From the NCBI GenBank assembly GCA_002148405.1, contig MUGG01000092.1, forward strand, positions 1 to 35,058: a DNA stretch of 35,058 bases. Direction: 5' to 3'. The position numbers and the translations under genes are program-made. The notes below the pieces were generated by a model. It did no database searches. It was not told the origin of the DNA and saw only the letters and a program-made list of their open reading frames with translations. The DNA is from Alkalinema sp. CACIAM 70d. Its GTDB lineage: Bacteria > Cyanobacteriota > Cyanobacteriia > Leptolyngbyales > Leptolyngbyaceae. Positions 23,261 through 31,955 of the stretch are shown here, in pieces (positions within the stretch are counted from its first letter, which is position 1; each line of letters starts with the position of its first letter).

Positions 23261-24109
23261 ATGTCCACGCCTCCCATTCAATGGTATCCCGGCCACATTG
23301 CCAAGGCCGAACGCCTCCTGACTGATCAGCTAAAAAAAGTGGATGTGGTGTTGGAAGTGCGCGATGCCCGTATTCCCTTTGCCACCCATCATCCCAATGT
23401 GAGTCAGTGGATTGGAACCAAGGGTCGGGTACTGGTGATGAATCGGATGGACATGATTCCTGAAGAAACTCGGCAGCAGTGGCAAGCTTGGCTGAAGGAA
23501 AACGATATTTCACCGCAATTTACCGACGGTCATGGTGGACGGGGCATTAAGGAACTGGCGGGGGCAATCAAACAGGCGGGGGCCGCGATCAATCGGCGAC
23601 GCAAGGAACGGGGAATGTTACCGCGTCCCATCCGCTGTGTGGTCATTGGCTTTCCCAATGTGGGCAAGTCGGCCATTATCAATCGACTCTTGGGCAAGCG
23701 GGTGGTGGAAAGTGCACGGCGGGCAGGGGTGACGCGGGCACTACGCTGGGTGAGAATTTCTGATCAGATTGAATTACTCGACGCGCCGGGGGTGTTGCCC
23801 AACAAGCTGGATGACCAGGATGCGGCAATTAAATTGGCAATCTGTGACGACATCGGCGAGGCAGCCTACGACCATCAGCGGATTGCCGCCCATTTCATCG
23901 ATTTACTGAAAACGCAGCACCAAGAGCAACCGCTCACCGATCGCTACGAAATTAACGCCAGCGACATCACCGGCGAAGACTTTGTACAAGACCTCGCGGA
24001 TTTAAAATTCCACGGCAGCAAAGATCGATCGGCTAAACTGATCCTGAACGACTTCCGCGTCGGTAAACTGGGCGCGATCGCCCTAGAACTCCCACCCTCC
24101 GCGCCCTAA
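23261..24109 (+). CDS. Ribosome biogenesis GTPase YlqF/RbgA
   Basis: This 282-residue circularly permuted GTPase needed for late 50S assembly opens with IQWYPGHIAKAERLL, the diagnostic family start. G4 comes first, as NRMD at 61-64 (most relatives have NKxD). G1, GFPNVGKS, follows at 130-137, then the switch RRAGVTRALRWVRI and G3 DAPGVL. The C-terminal helical part ends near residue 275 and contacts rRNA in Bacillus RbgA. The length equals that of the family. The gene is preceded by a spacer of over 250 nt and followed by a GC-rich stretch with no gene. The call to the family is firm; the function is by homology. Confidence 0.9.
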   Translation: MSTPPIQWYPGHIAKAERLLTDQLKKVDVVLEVRDARIPFATHHPNVSQWIGTKGRVLVMNRMDMIPEETRQQWQAWLKENDISPQFTDGHGGRGIKELAGAIKQAGAAINRRRKERGMLPRPIRCVVIGFPNVGKSAIINRLLGKRVVESARRAGVTRALRWVRISDQIELLDAPGVLPNKLDDQDAAIKLAICDDIGEAAYDHQRIAAHFIDLLKTQHQEQPLTDRYEINASDITGEDFVQDLADLKFHGSKDRSAKLILNDFRVGKLGAIALELPPSAP

Positions 24110-24297
24110 TTTACACAAGTTTGCTCAACAAAATTGCCCCCCACCAATCCCCTGTACTGGGACGGAGAATTCACTTTCGGGGGGCGTCGGGGGAGTAGAG
24201 TCCCCTGACATTGCAGGGGCGCGGGGAGAAGTTCCCCGATCTTCGCTGCGCAGCAGCCCCGATGATCGAGCCGCATCACGAATTCATTAAACTCGCG

Positions 24298-26259
24298 CTA
24301 TGCAAACTCCGCTAACTCCAGCCACCGTTCCGTACAACGCTCAATTTCCGTATTGAGAAAGGCCAACCGTTCCGATAACTGTTGCACTTCGCTATATCCC
24401 GCTGGAGGATTTTCGTACAGCATTTTTTCAATCTCGGCCTTTTCCGCTTCCATTTTAGGAATGTCGGTTTCCAGTTGTTCAAACTCCCGCTTTTCCTTGT
24501 AGGAGAGCTTCCGGGGTTTATCCGCTGATTTGCCAGTCATCGGAGCATTGGGCGTTGCGGCTTCTGCCCGATCGCTGCCGACCGCCTCCACCTTCCCCTT
24601 GGCTGGCGCGATCGCCTCCGCTTCGTTCAATTCATCTTTTTTGTAGTCCAGATAAACGGAATAGTTGCCGGGATAGCGTTTGATATTGCCGCCCGGTTCC
24701 AGGGCAAAAATTGAATCCACCGTGCGATCGAGGAAATAGCGATCGTGGGACACCACAATCACACAGCCCTTAAAGTCCTCCAGGTATTCCTCCAACACCG
24801 CCAACGTTTGCACATCCAAATCATTGGTCGGCTCGTCCAAAATCAACACATTAGGGGCCGCCATCAACACCCGCAGCAGAAAGAGCCGCCGCCGCTCACC
24901 CCCAGAGAGCTTCCCGATCGGCGCGTACTGCTGATTCGGCGTGAATAAAAAGCGCTCCAACATCTGCGACGCCGTAATCACCGAGCCATCCGCCGTCTTG
25001 ACCAACTCCGCCACCGTCTTGAGGTAGTCAATGACCCGCTGATCATTGTTAATCCCGCTTTCTAAATCCTCCGAGTGCTGGTCAAAATAGCCAAACTGAA
25101 TCGTACTGCCAATCTCCACCGTGCCCGCATCCGGTTGAACGCGCCCCGTGATGATATTCATCAGCGTCGATTTGCCTGCGCCATTGCCGCCAATGATGCC
25201 AATGCGGTCTTCGGGGCTGAACTCGTAGGAAAAATCTTTGATCAACGTGCGATCGCTGTAGGCTTTGCAAATGTCCTTGAGGTCAATCACCTTTTTGCCA
25301 ATGCGCCGCCCAGCGGTGGAAATGTCCACTTTGCCCTGGCCTTGCTTAAATTCCGTTTCCCGCATGGCTTGAATGCGATCGATCCGGGCTTTTTGCTTGG
25401 TGCTACGCGCCTTGGGGCCTCGTTTGAGCCATTCCAACTCCCGCCGTAGCACCCCCGCAAACTTGCGTTGGGAACTGGCAGCGGATTCTTCCTGGGCTGC
25501 TTTCTTTTCTAGGTAGTAGGAGTAATTTCCGTCGTAGGGATATAAATCCGCTCGATCGATCTCCAGAATGCGGTTGGTCACCTTGTCCAGGAAGTAGCGA
25601 TCGTGGGTGACCAGCAGCAACGCTCCCCGGTACCGCGCCAGGTAACTCTGCAACCAATCCACCGAATCCGCATCCAAATGGTTCGTCGGCTCATCCATCA
25701 GCAGCACATCCGGTTCCGCTAACAGCGCCGTCGCGATCGCAATCCGTTTACGGTACCCGCCGGAGAGATCCCCCACCTTAGCGTCAAAATCTTGGATCCC
25801 CAACTTACTCAGGATAATTTTCGCGTTGGTTTCCAATTCCCAGGCACCCACCCGATCCATTTCCTGCATAACTTGGGAGAGCCGTCCCATAAGTTGATCA
25901 TGGTTAGGCCGATCGGGGTGATCTTCCCCCTTGGCCAACTGCTCCGAGAGTTCCTCATACTGTTGAACCAACAATGCTTTGTCTCCGCTATCTGCAAAGA
26001 CCTGCTCCAGCACTGTTCGAGTCTCGTCCACGGGCGGCTGTTGGGGCAGATAGACTACACGCAGGCCATTTTGAAACTCAATGGTGCCACCATCGACGGG
26101 TTCGAGTCCCGCAATCATTTTCAACAGCGTGGATTTTCCTGAACCATTGGTGCCAATTAGACCCACCCGATCACTCGGCTCCAAGCTGAAGTTGGCATCC
26201 CGCAATACTTCCTTAATCCCAAAGTCTTTTTGAATCGATCGCAGCGTCAGAATGCCCAC
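24298..26259 (-). CDS. ABC-F family ATPase (Uup/EttA-like)
   Basis: This 653-residue soluble protein carries two ABC domains. The first has Walker A GTNGSGKST near 36-44, signature LSGGYRKR, and Walker B VLLMDEPTNHLD. Then comes the ABC-F linker rich in Lys/Arg (EWLKRGPKARSTKQKARIDR). The second domain has GGNGAGKST, LSGGERRR and LILDEPTNDLD. The last 80 residues are a charged coiled coil (KREFEQLETDIPKMEAEKAE onward), as in Uup, which binds DNA or the ribosome through it. The start is GTG at 26259; the nearest upstream ATG is out of frame. ABC-F proteins act on ribosomes to rescue or regulate translation. A stretch before the coiled coil (about 545-570) is Ala/Glu-rich and low in complexity. 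Confidence 0.9.
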   Translation of the reverse strand: MGILTLRSIQKDFGIKEVLRDANFSLEPSDRVGLIGTNGSGKSTLLKMIAGLEPVDGGTIEFQNGLRVVYLPQQPPVDETRTVLEQVFADSGDKALLVQQYEELSEQLAKGEDHPDRPNHDQLMGRLSQVMQEMDRVGAWELETNAKIILSKLGIQDFDAKVGDLSGGYRKRIAIATALLAEPDVLLMDEPTNHLDADSVDWLQSYLARYRGALLLVTHDRYFLDKVTNRILEIDRADLYPYDGNYSYYLEKKAAQEESAASSQRKFAGVLRRELEWLKRGPKARSTKQKARIDRIQAMRETEFKQGQGKVDISTAGRRIGKKVIDLKDICKAYSDRTLIKDFSYEFSPEDRIGIIGGNGAGKSTLMNIITGRVQPDAGTVEIGSTIQFGYFDQHSEDLESGINNDQRVIDYLKTVAELVKTADGSVITASQMLERFLFTPNQQYAPIGKLSGGERRRLFLLRVLMAAPNVLILDEPTNDLDVQTLAVLEEYLEDFKGCVIVVSHDRYFLDRTVDSIFALEPGGNIKRYPGNYSVYLDYKKDELNEAEAIAPAKGKVEAVGSDRAEAATPNAPMTGKSADKPRKLSYKEKREFEQLETDIPKMEAEKAEIEKMLYENPPAGYSEVQQLSERLAFLNTEIERCTERWLELAEFA

Positions 26260-26810
26260 AAAGGAAGAAACCCATGAAACTGAATAGTGCTATACCAACC
26301 TATCACTCTTACTGAATTTCTCGCAGACCAAGCCTCTAGCAGCCCTCGCGATCCAGCCAAGGCGATCGGGCCAGGAATTCATTCAAATGGGCCAAAATCA
26401 GCAAAAAATTGTTTCTACTCAAAAGTTCTCACCTGAGACAGTTTTAGGCTTTATTGAGGAAATTTTGAAATATTTCCTGAGAATAGGGATTAATCTGCAA
26501 ACTCTCTGCAATTTTTGTAGTCTGCTTTATAAATTGAGAGATGGAGTACGCCGTATATGTGTAGATGCTTATCAACAAATTTCTTGAAATCACCAATTGT
26601 CAAGATTTGGCGCAACTCTCCTCCGGACTATCCTGATTGGGCCACCGTGCGGCGGTTGTACGTAGATGAAAAGCAGGTTCGCTCCATCGCTTCTTGAAAT
26701 CGCTGGAACCTTGCGTCCTTCGGAAGTTGGATTTTCTATTAATCAATCTTTATTCTCAGCCTTGATTTTTGCTCTACTTGTGTCCTATCTATTGTGCTTG
26801 GGGTGTTGCT
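26260..26810. other. 551-nt spacer, possible gene relic
   Basis: I see no supported gene. From about 26595 to 26693 one plus-strand frame has protein-like composition (IVKIWRNSPPDYPDW, then TVRRLYVDEKQVRSIAS and a stop) but has no start codon other than a TTG, so it could be a fragment of a lost gene. The region should contain the promoter of the 70-residue gene and of the divergent ABC-F gene. Confidence 0.4.
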
Positions 26811-27023
26811 ATGACGGGTATCCGTGAAATTGTTCAACAGGCATTGGCAACAGGGTTACTTTCGATCGAAGCTGAAGATCAACTGCGGCTACTCCTAACT
26901 CATAAATACGACGCTGATGATCGTGAAGCCTTTATGCAGTTGCAGTCTGCGGCCATGAAGGGGCTAGTTCAACAGGAATCCCGCATTCAATTAGAACTAA
27001 AAACCTCCCTAGCCGCTGCCTAG
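26811..27023 (+). CDS. Hypothetical protein, 70 residues
   Basis: The ATG at 26811 (MTGIREIVQQ) is chosen over a longer frame that begins at 26769 with a poor N-terminus. The 70-residue product is predicted wholly helical: IREIVQQALATGLLSIEAED, QLRLLLTHKY, DREAFMQLQSAAMKGLV. No Cys, no membrane segment. It resembles the small helical proteins found in many cyanobacteria upstream of core genes, but I cannot name a family or role. It lies 197 nt before ispG on the same strand. Confidence 0.6.
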   Translation: MTGIREIVQQALATGLLSIEAEDQLRLLLTHKYDADDREAFMQLQSAAMKGLVQQESRIQLELKTSLAAA

Positions 27024-27220
27024 AAAGTTCCCTGACAATTGACGGGGCTTGCACAACTGATTCCCATCATTTAGATCGATCGAATTGCCCCGATCGTCGC
27101 AATCGTGACAAAAAAAGTTTGACTGTGCTGCCTAACGCAGGCAAAAACGACCTTTCTATGGCAATCTTGAAAACAGGAAAGATTCCGTTCCCTTTGCTGT
27201 AAGACACCCATAGACAGCGT

Positions 27221-28447
27221 ATGCAAACTTTGCCCAATCCCATTGCAACGGCGACATCGGTCGGCCAATATTCTACAGACACCACCATTCATCGTCGCAA
27301 AACCCGCGCAGTTCCTGTGGGCAGCATTACGATCGGCGGAGGCTACCCGGTAGCGGTGCAATCGATGATCAATGAAGATACCCTCGACATTGAGGGATCG
27401 GTTGCCGCCATTCGTCGCCTGCATGAAATTGGGTGCGAAATCGTCCGCGTTACCGTTCCCAGCATGGCCCACGCGAAGGCGATGGAGGAAATCCGAGCCC
27501 AGTTGCTCAAAACCTACCAACCCGTTCCCCTGGTTGCAGACGTTCACCACAACGGCTTAAAAATTGCCCTAGAAGCCGCCAAGCATGTGGATAACGTGCG
27601 GATTAATCCGGGCCTCTACGTGTTTGAAAAGCCTCAGGAAGGCCGCACAGAATACACCCGTGAAGAATTTGACGAAATTGGCCAGAAAATCCGGGAAACC
27701 CTAGAGCCGCTCGTGACGACCCTGAGAGAGCAGGACAAATCCATGCGAATTGGGGTCAATCACGGTTCCCTCGCGGAACGGATGCTATTTACCCATGGCG
27801 ATACGCCAGAAGGCATGGTGGAGTCGGCACTAGAATTTATCCGCATCTGCGAATCCCTCGATTTCTATAACCTAGAAATTTCTCTCAAGGCGTCTAAAGT
27901 GCCCGTCATGCTAGCGGCCAACCGCCTCATGGTTAAACGCATGGATGAGTTGGGCATGGCTTATCCGCTGCACCTCGGCGTCACGGAAGCGGGGGATGGT
28001 GAATATGGCCGGATTAAGTCCACGGCAGGGATCGGCACCCTGTTGGCGGAGGGCATTGGCGATACGATTCGCGTGTCCCTAACGGAAGATCCCGAAAAGG
28101 AAATTCCCGTATGCTATGGCATCTTGCAAGCCTTGGGCCTGCGTCGCACCATGGTGGAATATGTTGCCTGCCCCTCCTGCGGTCGCACGCTATTTAACCT
28201 GCAAGAAGTGCTGCAAAAGGTGCGGGAAGCCACGAACCACCTGACTGGGTTGAACATTGCCGTTATGGGTTGCATTGTCAATGGCCCTGGGGAAATGGCC
28301 GATGCAGACTACGGTTACGTCGGCAAGCAGGCCGGCACGATCGCCCTGTACCGAGGCCGCGATGAAATCAAGCGCGTTCCTGAAGCAGAAGGGGTGCAGG
28401 AACTGATTGCCTTGATTCAATCCGATGGTCGCTGGATTGATCCCTAG
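27221..28447 (+). CDS. ispG: 4-hydroxy-3-methylbut-2-enyl diphosphate synthase (ferredoxin)
   Basis: IspG (GcpE) reduces methylerythritol cyclodiphosphate to HMBPP in the non-mevalonate isoprenoid pathway, which supplies carotenoids, chlorophyll side chains and quinones in cyanobacteria. The 408-residue size fits the ferredoxin-dependent bacterial form. The N-terminal TIM barrel begins with [20 protein letters not shown] and SMINEDT, and continues with [11 protein letters not shown] and [14 protein letters not shown]. The 4Fe-4S cluster ligands are in [10 protein letters not shown] and GCIVNGPGE near the end. The gene is followed by a 15-bp tandem repeat and an intrinsic terminator. No other pathway gene is present. 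Confidence 0.95.
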   Translation: MQTLPNPIATATSVGQYSTDTTIHRRKTRAVPVGSITIGGGYPVAVQSMINEDTLDIEGSVAAIRRLHEIGCEIVRVTVPSMAHAKAMEEIRAQLLKTYQPVPLVADVHHNGLKIALEAAKHVDNVRINPGLYVFEKPQEGRTEYTREEFDEIGQKIRETLEPLVTTLREQDKSMRIGVNHGSLAERMLFTHGDTPEGMVESALEFIRICESLDFYNLEISLKASKVPVMLAANRLMVKRMDELGMAYPLHLGVTEAGDGEYGRIKSTAGIGTLLAEGIGDTIRVSLTEDPEKEIPVCYGILQALGLRRTMVEYVACPSCGRTLFNLQEVLQKVREATNHLTGLNIAVMGCIVNGPGEMADADYGYVGKQAGTIALYRGRDEIKRVPEAEGVQELIALIQSDGRWIDP

Positions 28448-28456
28448 CTTACAGAC

Positions 28457-28486
28457 TCTGACTGTACTGCATCTGACTGTACTGCA
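28457..28486. repeat. Perfect 15-bp tandem repeat after ispG
   Basis: TCTGACTGTACTGCA occurs at 28457-28471 and 28472-28486, just before the terminator. Confidence 0.95.
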
Positions 28487-28502
28487 AGCGAACTGATGCA
28501 AA

Positions 28503-28528
28503 AGCGGGTTAATCCCCGCTTTTTTTGT
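28503..28528 (+). terminator. Intrinsic terminator of ispG
   Basis: AGCGGG and CCCGCT pair around TTAATC and are followed by a run of seven T residues, about 55 nt after the ispG stop. Confidence 0.85.
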
Positions 28529-28651
28529 AATCTTTCTTTGCTGATCCCGGCTGTCGTGCTAGGTTGGCACAATTTTCACAACATGAACCTAGATTCTTCG
28601 CTATGCTAGATTGAACACAGTTTTCCAGTTCCTCCTTAGAGTTCCATTGCT

Positions 28652-29989
28652 ATGGTCTTGACAAAACGTGCACTGGTTTTAGGTACCACTGCGATCGCCA
28701 TCAGTGCCGTGACAATTACAGGTGCGGGGCTCCACCTTTCAAAGGGGGCAGCTTTCCTGTTAAAGGATAGCTCCAAGGAAATTGTGGATGAGGTTTGGCA
28801 GATTATTGACAATACCTATGTAGATGGCACATTCAATCAAAATGATTGGAAGGCGGTACGGCGAGACTACCTGAATCGCAACTACGCCACCAAAGAAGAT
28901 GCCTACAAAGCCGTGCGTGAGATGCTGAAATTGCTGAAGGATCCCTATACCCGCTTCATGGATCCTCAGGAGTTTAAAAACATGAAAATTGACACCTCGG
29001 GCGAACTCACCGGGGTAGGCATTCAACTCGCAGCGGACGAGAAAACGAAGAAGCTCACCGTTGTCTCCCCGATCGAAGGCAGCCCAGCTTTCAAGGCGGG
29101 TATCCTCTCCAAAGACATCATTGTGAAAATCGATGGCCAATCCACGGAAGGCATGGATGTCAACAAAGCAGTGACCTTAATCCGGGGGACGGCGGGAACG
29201 GAAGTGGTTCTGACCATTCAGCGCGGAACTCAAATCCTGGATTATAAACTCCGTCGAGACAAAATTGAAATTCATCCCGTTCGCTTCTCAGTGCAGCCTT
29301 CCAATACCGGAGAGGTCGGATATATTCGCCTCGTGCAATTTAGTGCTCCCGCTGTTCGGGAAATGCGGGACGCCATTCAAAAGCTGGAGCAGAAAAAAGT
29401 CTCAGGCTACATTTTGGATTTGCGATCGAATCCGGGGGGCTTACTCAATGCAAGTGTAGACATTGCTCGTATGTGGCTTCAGGAAGGCGCAATTGTCTCT
29501 ACGGTCGATCGCCAAGGTGAATCCGATCGGCAGTTGGCTAATAATTCTGCGCTCACGACTAAGCCCTTAGTCGTTCTGGTGGATGGTGGCTCAGCCAGTG
29601 CCAGTGAAATTCTCTCTGGAGCGCTTCAGGATAATAAACGGGCTAAAGTGGTGGGAACACGCACCTTTGGCAAAGGACTGGTTCAATCGGTGCGAGAACT
29701 CCGATCAGATTCCAACGAGTCAGGCTTGGCAGTCACGATCGCCAAATACCTCACTCCTGCTGGACGGGATATTAACAAACATGGCATTGATCCCGATGTG
29801 GAAATCAAGCTAACAGAAGCTCAACAAAAAGAGTTGATCCGCGATCGCGATAAAATTGGCACCCCGGCGGATCCTCAGTTTGCGAAGGCATTACAAACCT
29901 TGACCGAAGCAAACACGGCTAAAAAACCGCTGCGATCGCCAGACTCTAAAACTAGTTCATCAACCAATAACTCATCGACCAGCAATTAA
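28652..29989 (+). CDS. Carboxyl-terminal processing protease (S41 family)
   Basis: This 445-residue protease has an N-terminal membrane anchor or signal segment (about 8-32: LVLGTTAIAISAVTITG), an N-terminal helical part, a PDZ domain (about 110-195, with ELTGVGIQLAADE and IVKIDGQSTEGMD) and the S41 catalytic domain. The nucleophile is in DGGSASASEILSGA and the general base in GTRTFGKGLVQ, the Ser-Lys dyad of the tail-specific proteases. Cyanobacteria have three Ctp paralogues. CtpA matures the D1 protein of photosystem II; which paralogue this is cannot be settled by eye, and CtpB or CtpC is as likely. The last 30 residues are Ser/Thr/Asn-rich. Confidence 0.9.
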   Translation: MVLTKRALVLGTTAIAISAVTITGAGLHLSKGAAFLLKDSSKEIVDEVWQIIDNTYVDGTFNQNDWKAVRRDYLNRNYATKEDAYKAVREMLKLLKDPYTRFMDPQEFKNMKIDTSGELTGVGIQLAADEKTKKLTVVSPIEGSPAFKAGILSKDIIVKIDGQSTEGMDVNKAVTLIRGTAGTEVVLTIQRGTQILDYKLRRDKIEIHPVRFSVQPSNTGEVGYIRLVQFSAPAVREMRDAIQKLEQKKVSGYILDLRSNPGGLLNASVDIARMWLQEGAIVSTVDRQGESDRQLANNSALTTKPLVVLVDGGSASASEILSGALQDNKRAKVVGTRTFGKGLVQSVRELRSDSNESGLAVTIAKYLTPAGRDINKHGIDPDVEIKLTEAQQKELIRDRDKIGTPADPQFAKALQTLTEANTAKKPLRSPDSKTSSSTNNSSTSN

Positions 29990-30019
29990 TCTCAGGTTGA
30001 GCAACGAACTCAACATGGG

Positions 30020-30238
30020 CTAAATAGGCTGACATTGACCTGCCCGAATTAAGCCAACCCGTTTGGCGATCGCTTCGTTGCGGGAACTAAAAGGCCCCCA
30101 GCGTTTCAGTTGATTGGCTGTTTCGGGAGATTCCTTTTCCGTAGGATCAGCAGGGAGATCAGACTCTGCCACGATCTCACTCACAATCTCACAATGGCCT
30201 GTGGATTGCTGAACGATATACCAACTCTGAGAAGTCAT
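30020..30238 (-). CDS. Conserved small cyanobacterial protein, 72 residues
   Basis: This 72-residue protein opens with SQSWYIVQQSTGHCEIV, has an acidic, Pro-rich middle, and closes with RWGPFSSRNEAIAKRVGLIR and AGQCQPI. The arrangement of an N-terminal strand pair and a C-terminal helix with the WGPF turn is a pattern I remember from small cyanobacterial proteins of unknown function (some databases label them misleadingly as transposase-related). It has no membrane segment and no catalytic motif. The gene is convergent with the ctp-type protease gene, 30 nt away, and divergent from pilT. Confidence 0.65.
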   Translation of the reverse strand: MTSQSWYIVQQSTGHCEIVSEIVAESDLPADPTEKESPETANQLKRWGPFSSRNEAIAKRVGLIRAGQCQPI

Positions 30239-30364
30239 AACGCAAACAAATTCGGGGCAATCTTGATACTTTAGATTCCCCTCTGGGAAATCTGTTATCT
30301 ATAGAATCTCTATTTTTGAGTTTCTTTGCGATCGTATCTAGGGTTCTATCGTAGCAGAGTACCT

Positions 30365-31753
30365 ATGACACCAGAATCTCAGCGTCCCTCCATTACACCT
30401 CCTCCCGCTCCACGGGTTCCTCCCGCACCGCCACCTCCTATGCGCCCCGGCGGGACCACGGTGGTCATGGAACCGGAGTCTACTCGGGTCATGCCCCAAT
30501 CACCTGACTCGACTGGGATCGTAACTAGTTCTCAGTACGATCGTTCCACCCAGACCCAGGCTTCTGACGTTAAGGCCACGTCTGGTTCAACCCCAGAGGC
30601 AACCAAGGCAAATGCGGAATCCACTGCGATGAATGCACCAGCCAAGCACCGGGCAGCGACCTCGCCCTTCCAATCTTCGCGACCTCAGAATGGTTCCCCC
30701 ACCTTAGCGGAAATTGTTCGACGAGCCTTCGATAAAGGATTTTCCGATGTTCACCTGGGGGTCGGGGAAGTACCTCGTTACCGTGATCGGGGGCAAATGG
30801 AGCCTACGGAATGGCCCGTGACCGATCGGGAGACGTTCTATAGTTGGATGCGCGAAGTTCTCAGCGAAGAAGACATCGAAAAGTTTGAGAAAACCCTAGA
30901 TTATGACGGAGCAACTCAGTACGAATTTGCACGGGTACGGATCAATATTTTCGATGCACTCCATGGCCCCAGTATGGTCATGCGGTTGATTCCCCTAAAA
31001 ATTCTGACGATGGAGCAGTTAAACCTGCCGCCCGTGTTCAAAGACATTTGTCACTACCATAAGGGCTTGATTTTGGTGACGGGGCCGACGGGTTCCGGTA
31101 AGTCAACCACAATGGCAGCGATGATTGACTACATGAATAAGGAAATGCCAAAGCACATTATTACGATCGAAGATCCGATCGAATTTGTGCATACCAGCCA
31201 AAAATGCTTAATTAAGCACCGGGAAGTCGGCATTAACACCCTCAAGTTTGACAACGCACTGAAAGCAGCCCTGCGGGAAGACCCCGACGCGATTCTGGTG
31301 GGGGAAATGCGGGATAAGGAAACGGTGAATACGGCTCTGAAAGCGGCCCAAACCGGACACTTGGTCATGGGCACCCTGCACACCAACAGCGCTGTCAAAA
31401 CCATTGAACGGGTTTTAGGGTTGTATCAACCTGAAGAACAGCCAGCCATGCGGGTTGCATTAGCCGAGTCGTTAATTGCGGTCATCGCCCAAGGGCTATG
31501 TCGCACCACCGACGGCAAACGGGCAGCTTTCCACGACATCATGATTAACACCGATGCGATTCGGGATTACATCCGTCGGGGTGAACTGGATGAAATTGAA
31601 GGGGTGATTTCCCGTTGTGGTTTTGATGGGATGTGTACGATGAACCAGTCCCTCTACAAGCTCTACGAAGAAGGCCGCATTACGGAAGAAGTCGCCCTAG
31701 AAATGGCTCCGAAGGTTAACGAGATGGCACAAATGCTACGGGGTCGTGTTTAA
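30365..31753 (+). CDS. Type IV pilus retraction-type ATPase (PilT family)
   Basis: The ATG at 30365 gives 462 residues. The first 115 or so are a Pro/Ser/Thr-rich disordered leader, not part of the usual PilT. The ATPase follows: the N2 domain with VRINIFDALHGPSMVMRLIP, Walker A GPTGSGKST, the Asp box ITIEDPIEFVH, Walker B DPDAILVGEMRD and the His box TGHLVMGTLHTNSA. The helix that in PilT reads AIRNLIREGK here reads AIRDYIRRGE, so this may be the PilT2-like paralogue, not the main retraction motor. PilT ATPases power pilus retraction for twitching phototaxis and DNA uptake. No other pil gene is in the window. A terminator follows the stop. Confidence 0.88.
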   Translation: MTPESQRPSITPPPAPRVPPAPPPPMRPGGTTVVMEPESTRVMPQSPDSTGIVTSSQYDRSTQTQASDVKATSGSTPEATKANAESTAMNAPAKHRAATSPFQSSRPQNGSPTLAEIVRRAFDKGFSDVHLGVGEVPRYRDRGQMEPTEWPVTDRETFYSWMREVLSEEDIEKFEKTLDYDGATQYEFARVRINIFDALHGPSMVMRLIPLKILTMEQLNLPPVFKDICHYHKGLILVTGPTGSGKSTTMAAMIDYMNKEMPKHIITIEDPIEFVHTSQKCLIKHREVGINTLKFDNALKAALREDPDAILVGEMRDKETVNTALKAAQTGHLVMGTLHTNSAVKTIERVLGLYQPEEQPAMRVALAESLIAVIAQGLCRTTDGKRAAFHDIMINTDAIRDYIRRGELDEIEGVISRCGFDGMCTMNQSLYKLYEEGRITEEVALEMAPKVNEMAQMLRGRV

Positions 31754-31842
31754 ACCCGGGACTATGAGCATAGTGTCTGTTTATAGCATGGTGTTTGGCT
31801 ACCTTAGCTGATAGATAGGTACTGAATCAATGGTTGTTGTGG

Positions 31843-31872
31843 GGACAGGGTTACACCTGTCCTTTTATCTTC
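31843..31872 (+). terminator. Intrinsic terminator after the PilT gene
   Basis: GGACAGG (31843-31849) pairs with CCTGTCC (31856-31862) around a six-base loop, followed by TTTTATCTT. Confidence 0.8.
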
Positions 31873-31955
31873 ATGTCACGTTAATGTCACGATTGTGATG
31901 TTGCATTCACGATAATGATGTCGCAGCACAGTGCTGTAAAGGACGATCGCCCACA

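Noticed and set aside
24110..24297. GC-rich stretch after the RbgA-type gene as an RNA gene
   Set aside because: It has G- and C-runs but no consistent long stem or known RNA motif that I could identify.
26096..26118. GGTTCGAGTCCCGC, resembling a tRNA T-arm
   Set aside because: It lies inside the ABC-F coding sequence and no matching acceptor, D or anticodon arms surround it.
26595..26693. Protein-like plus-strand frame ending VRSIAS
   Set aside because: It has no ATG or GTG start, only a TTG without a ribosome binding site, and is only about 35 codons; listed as a possible relic within the spacer.
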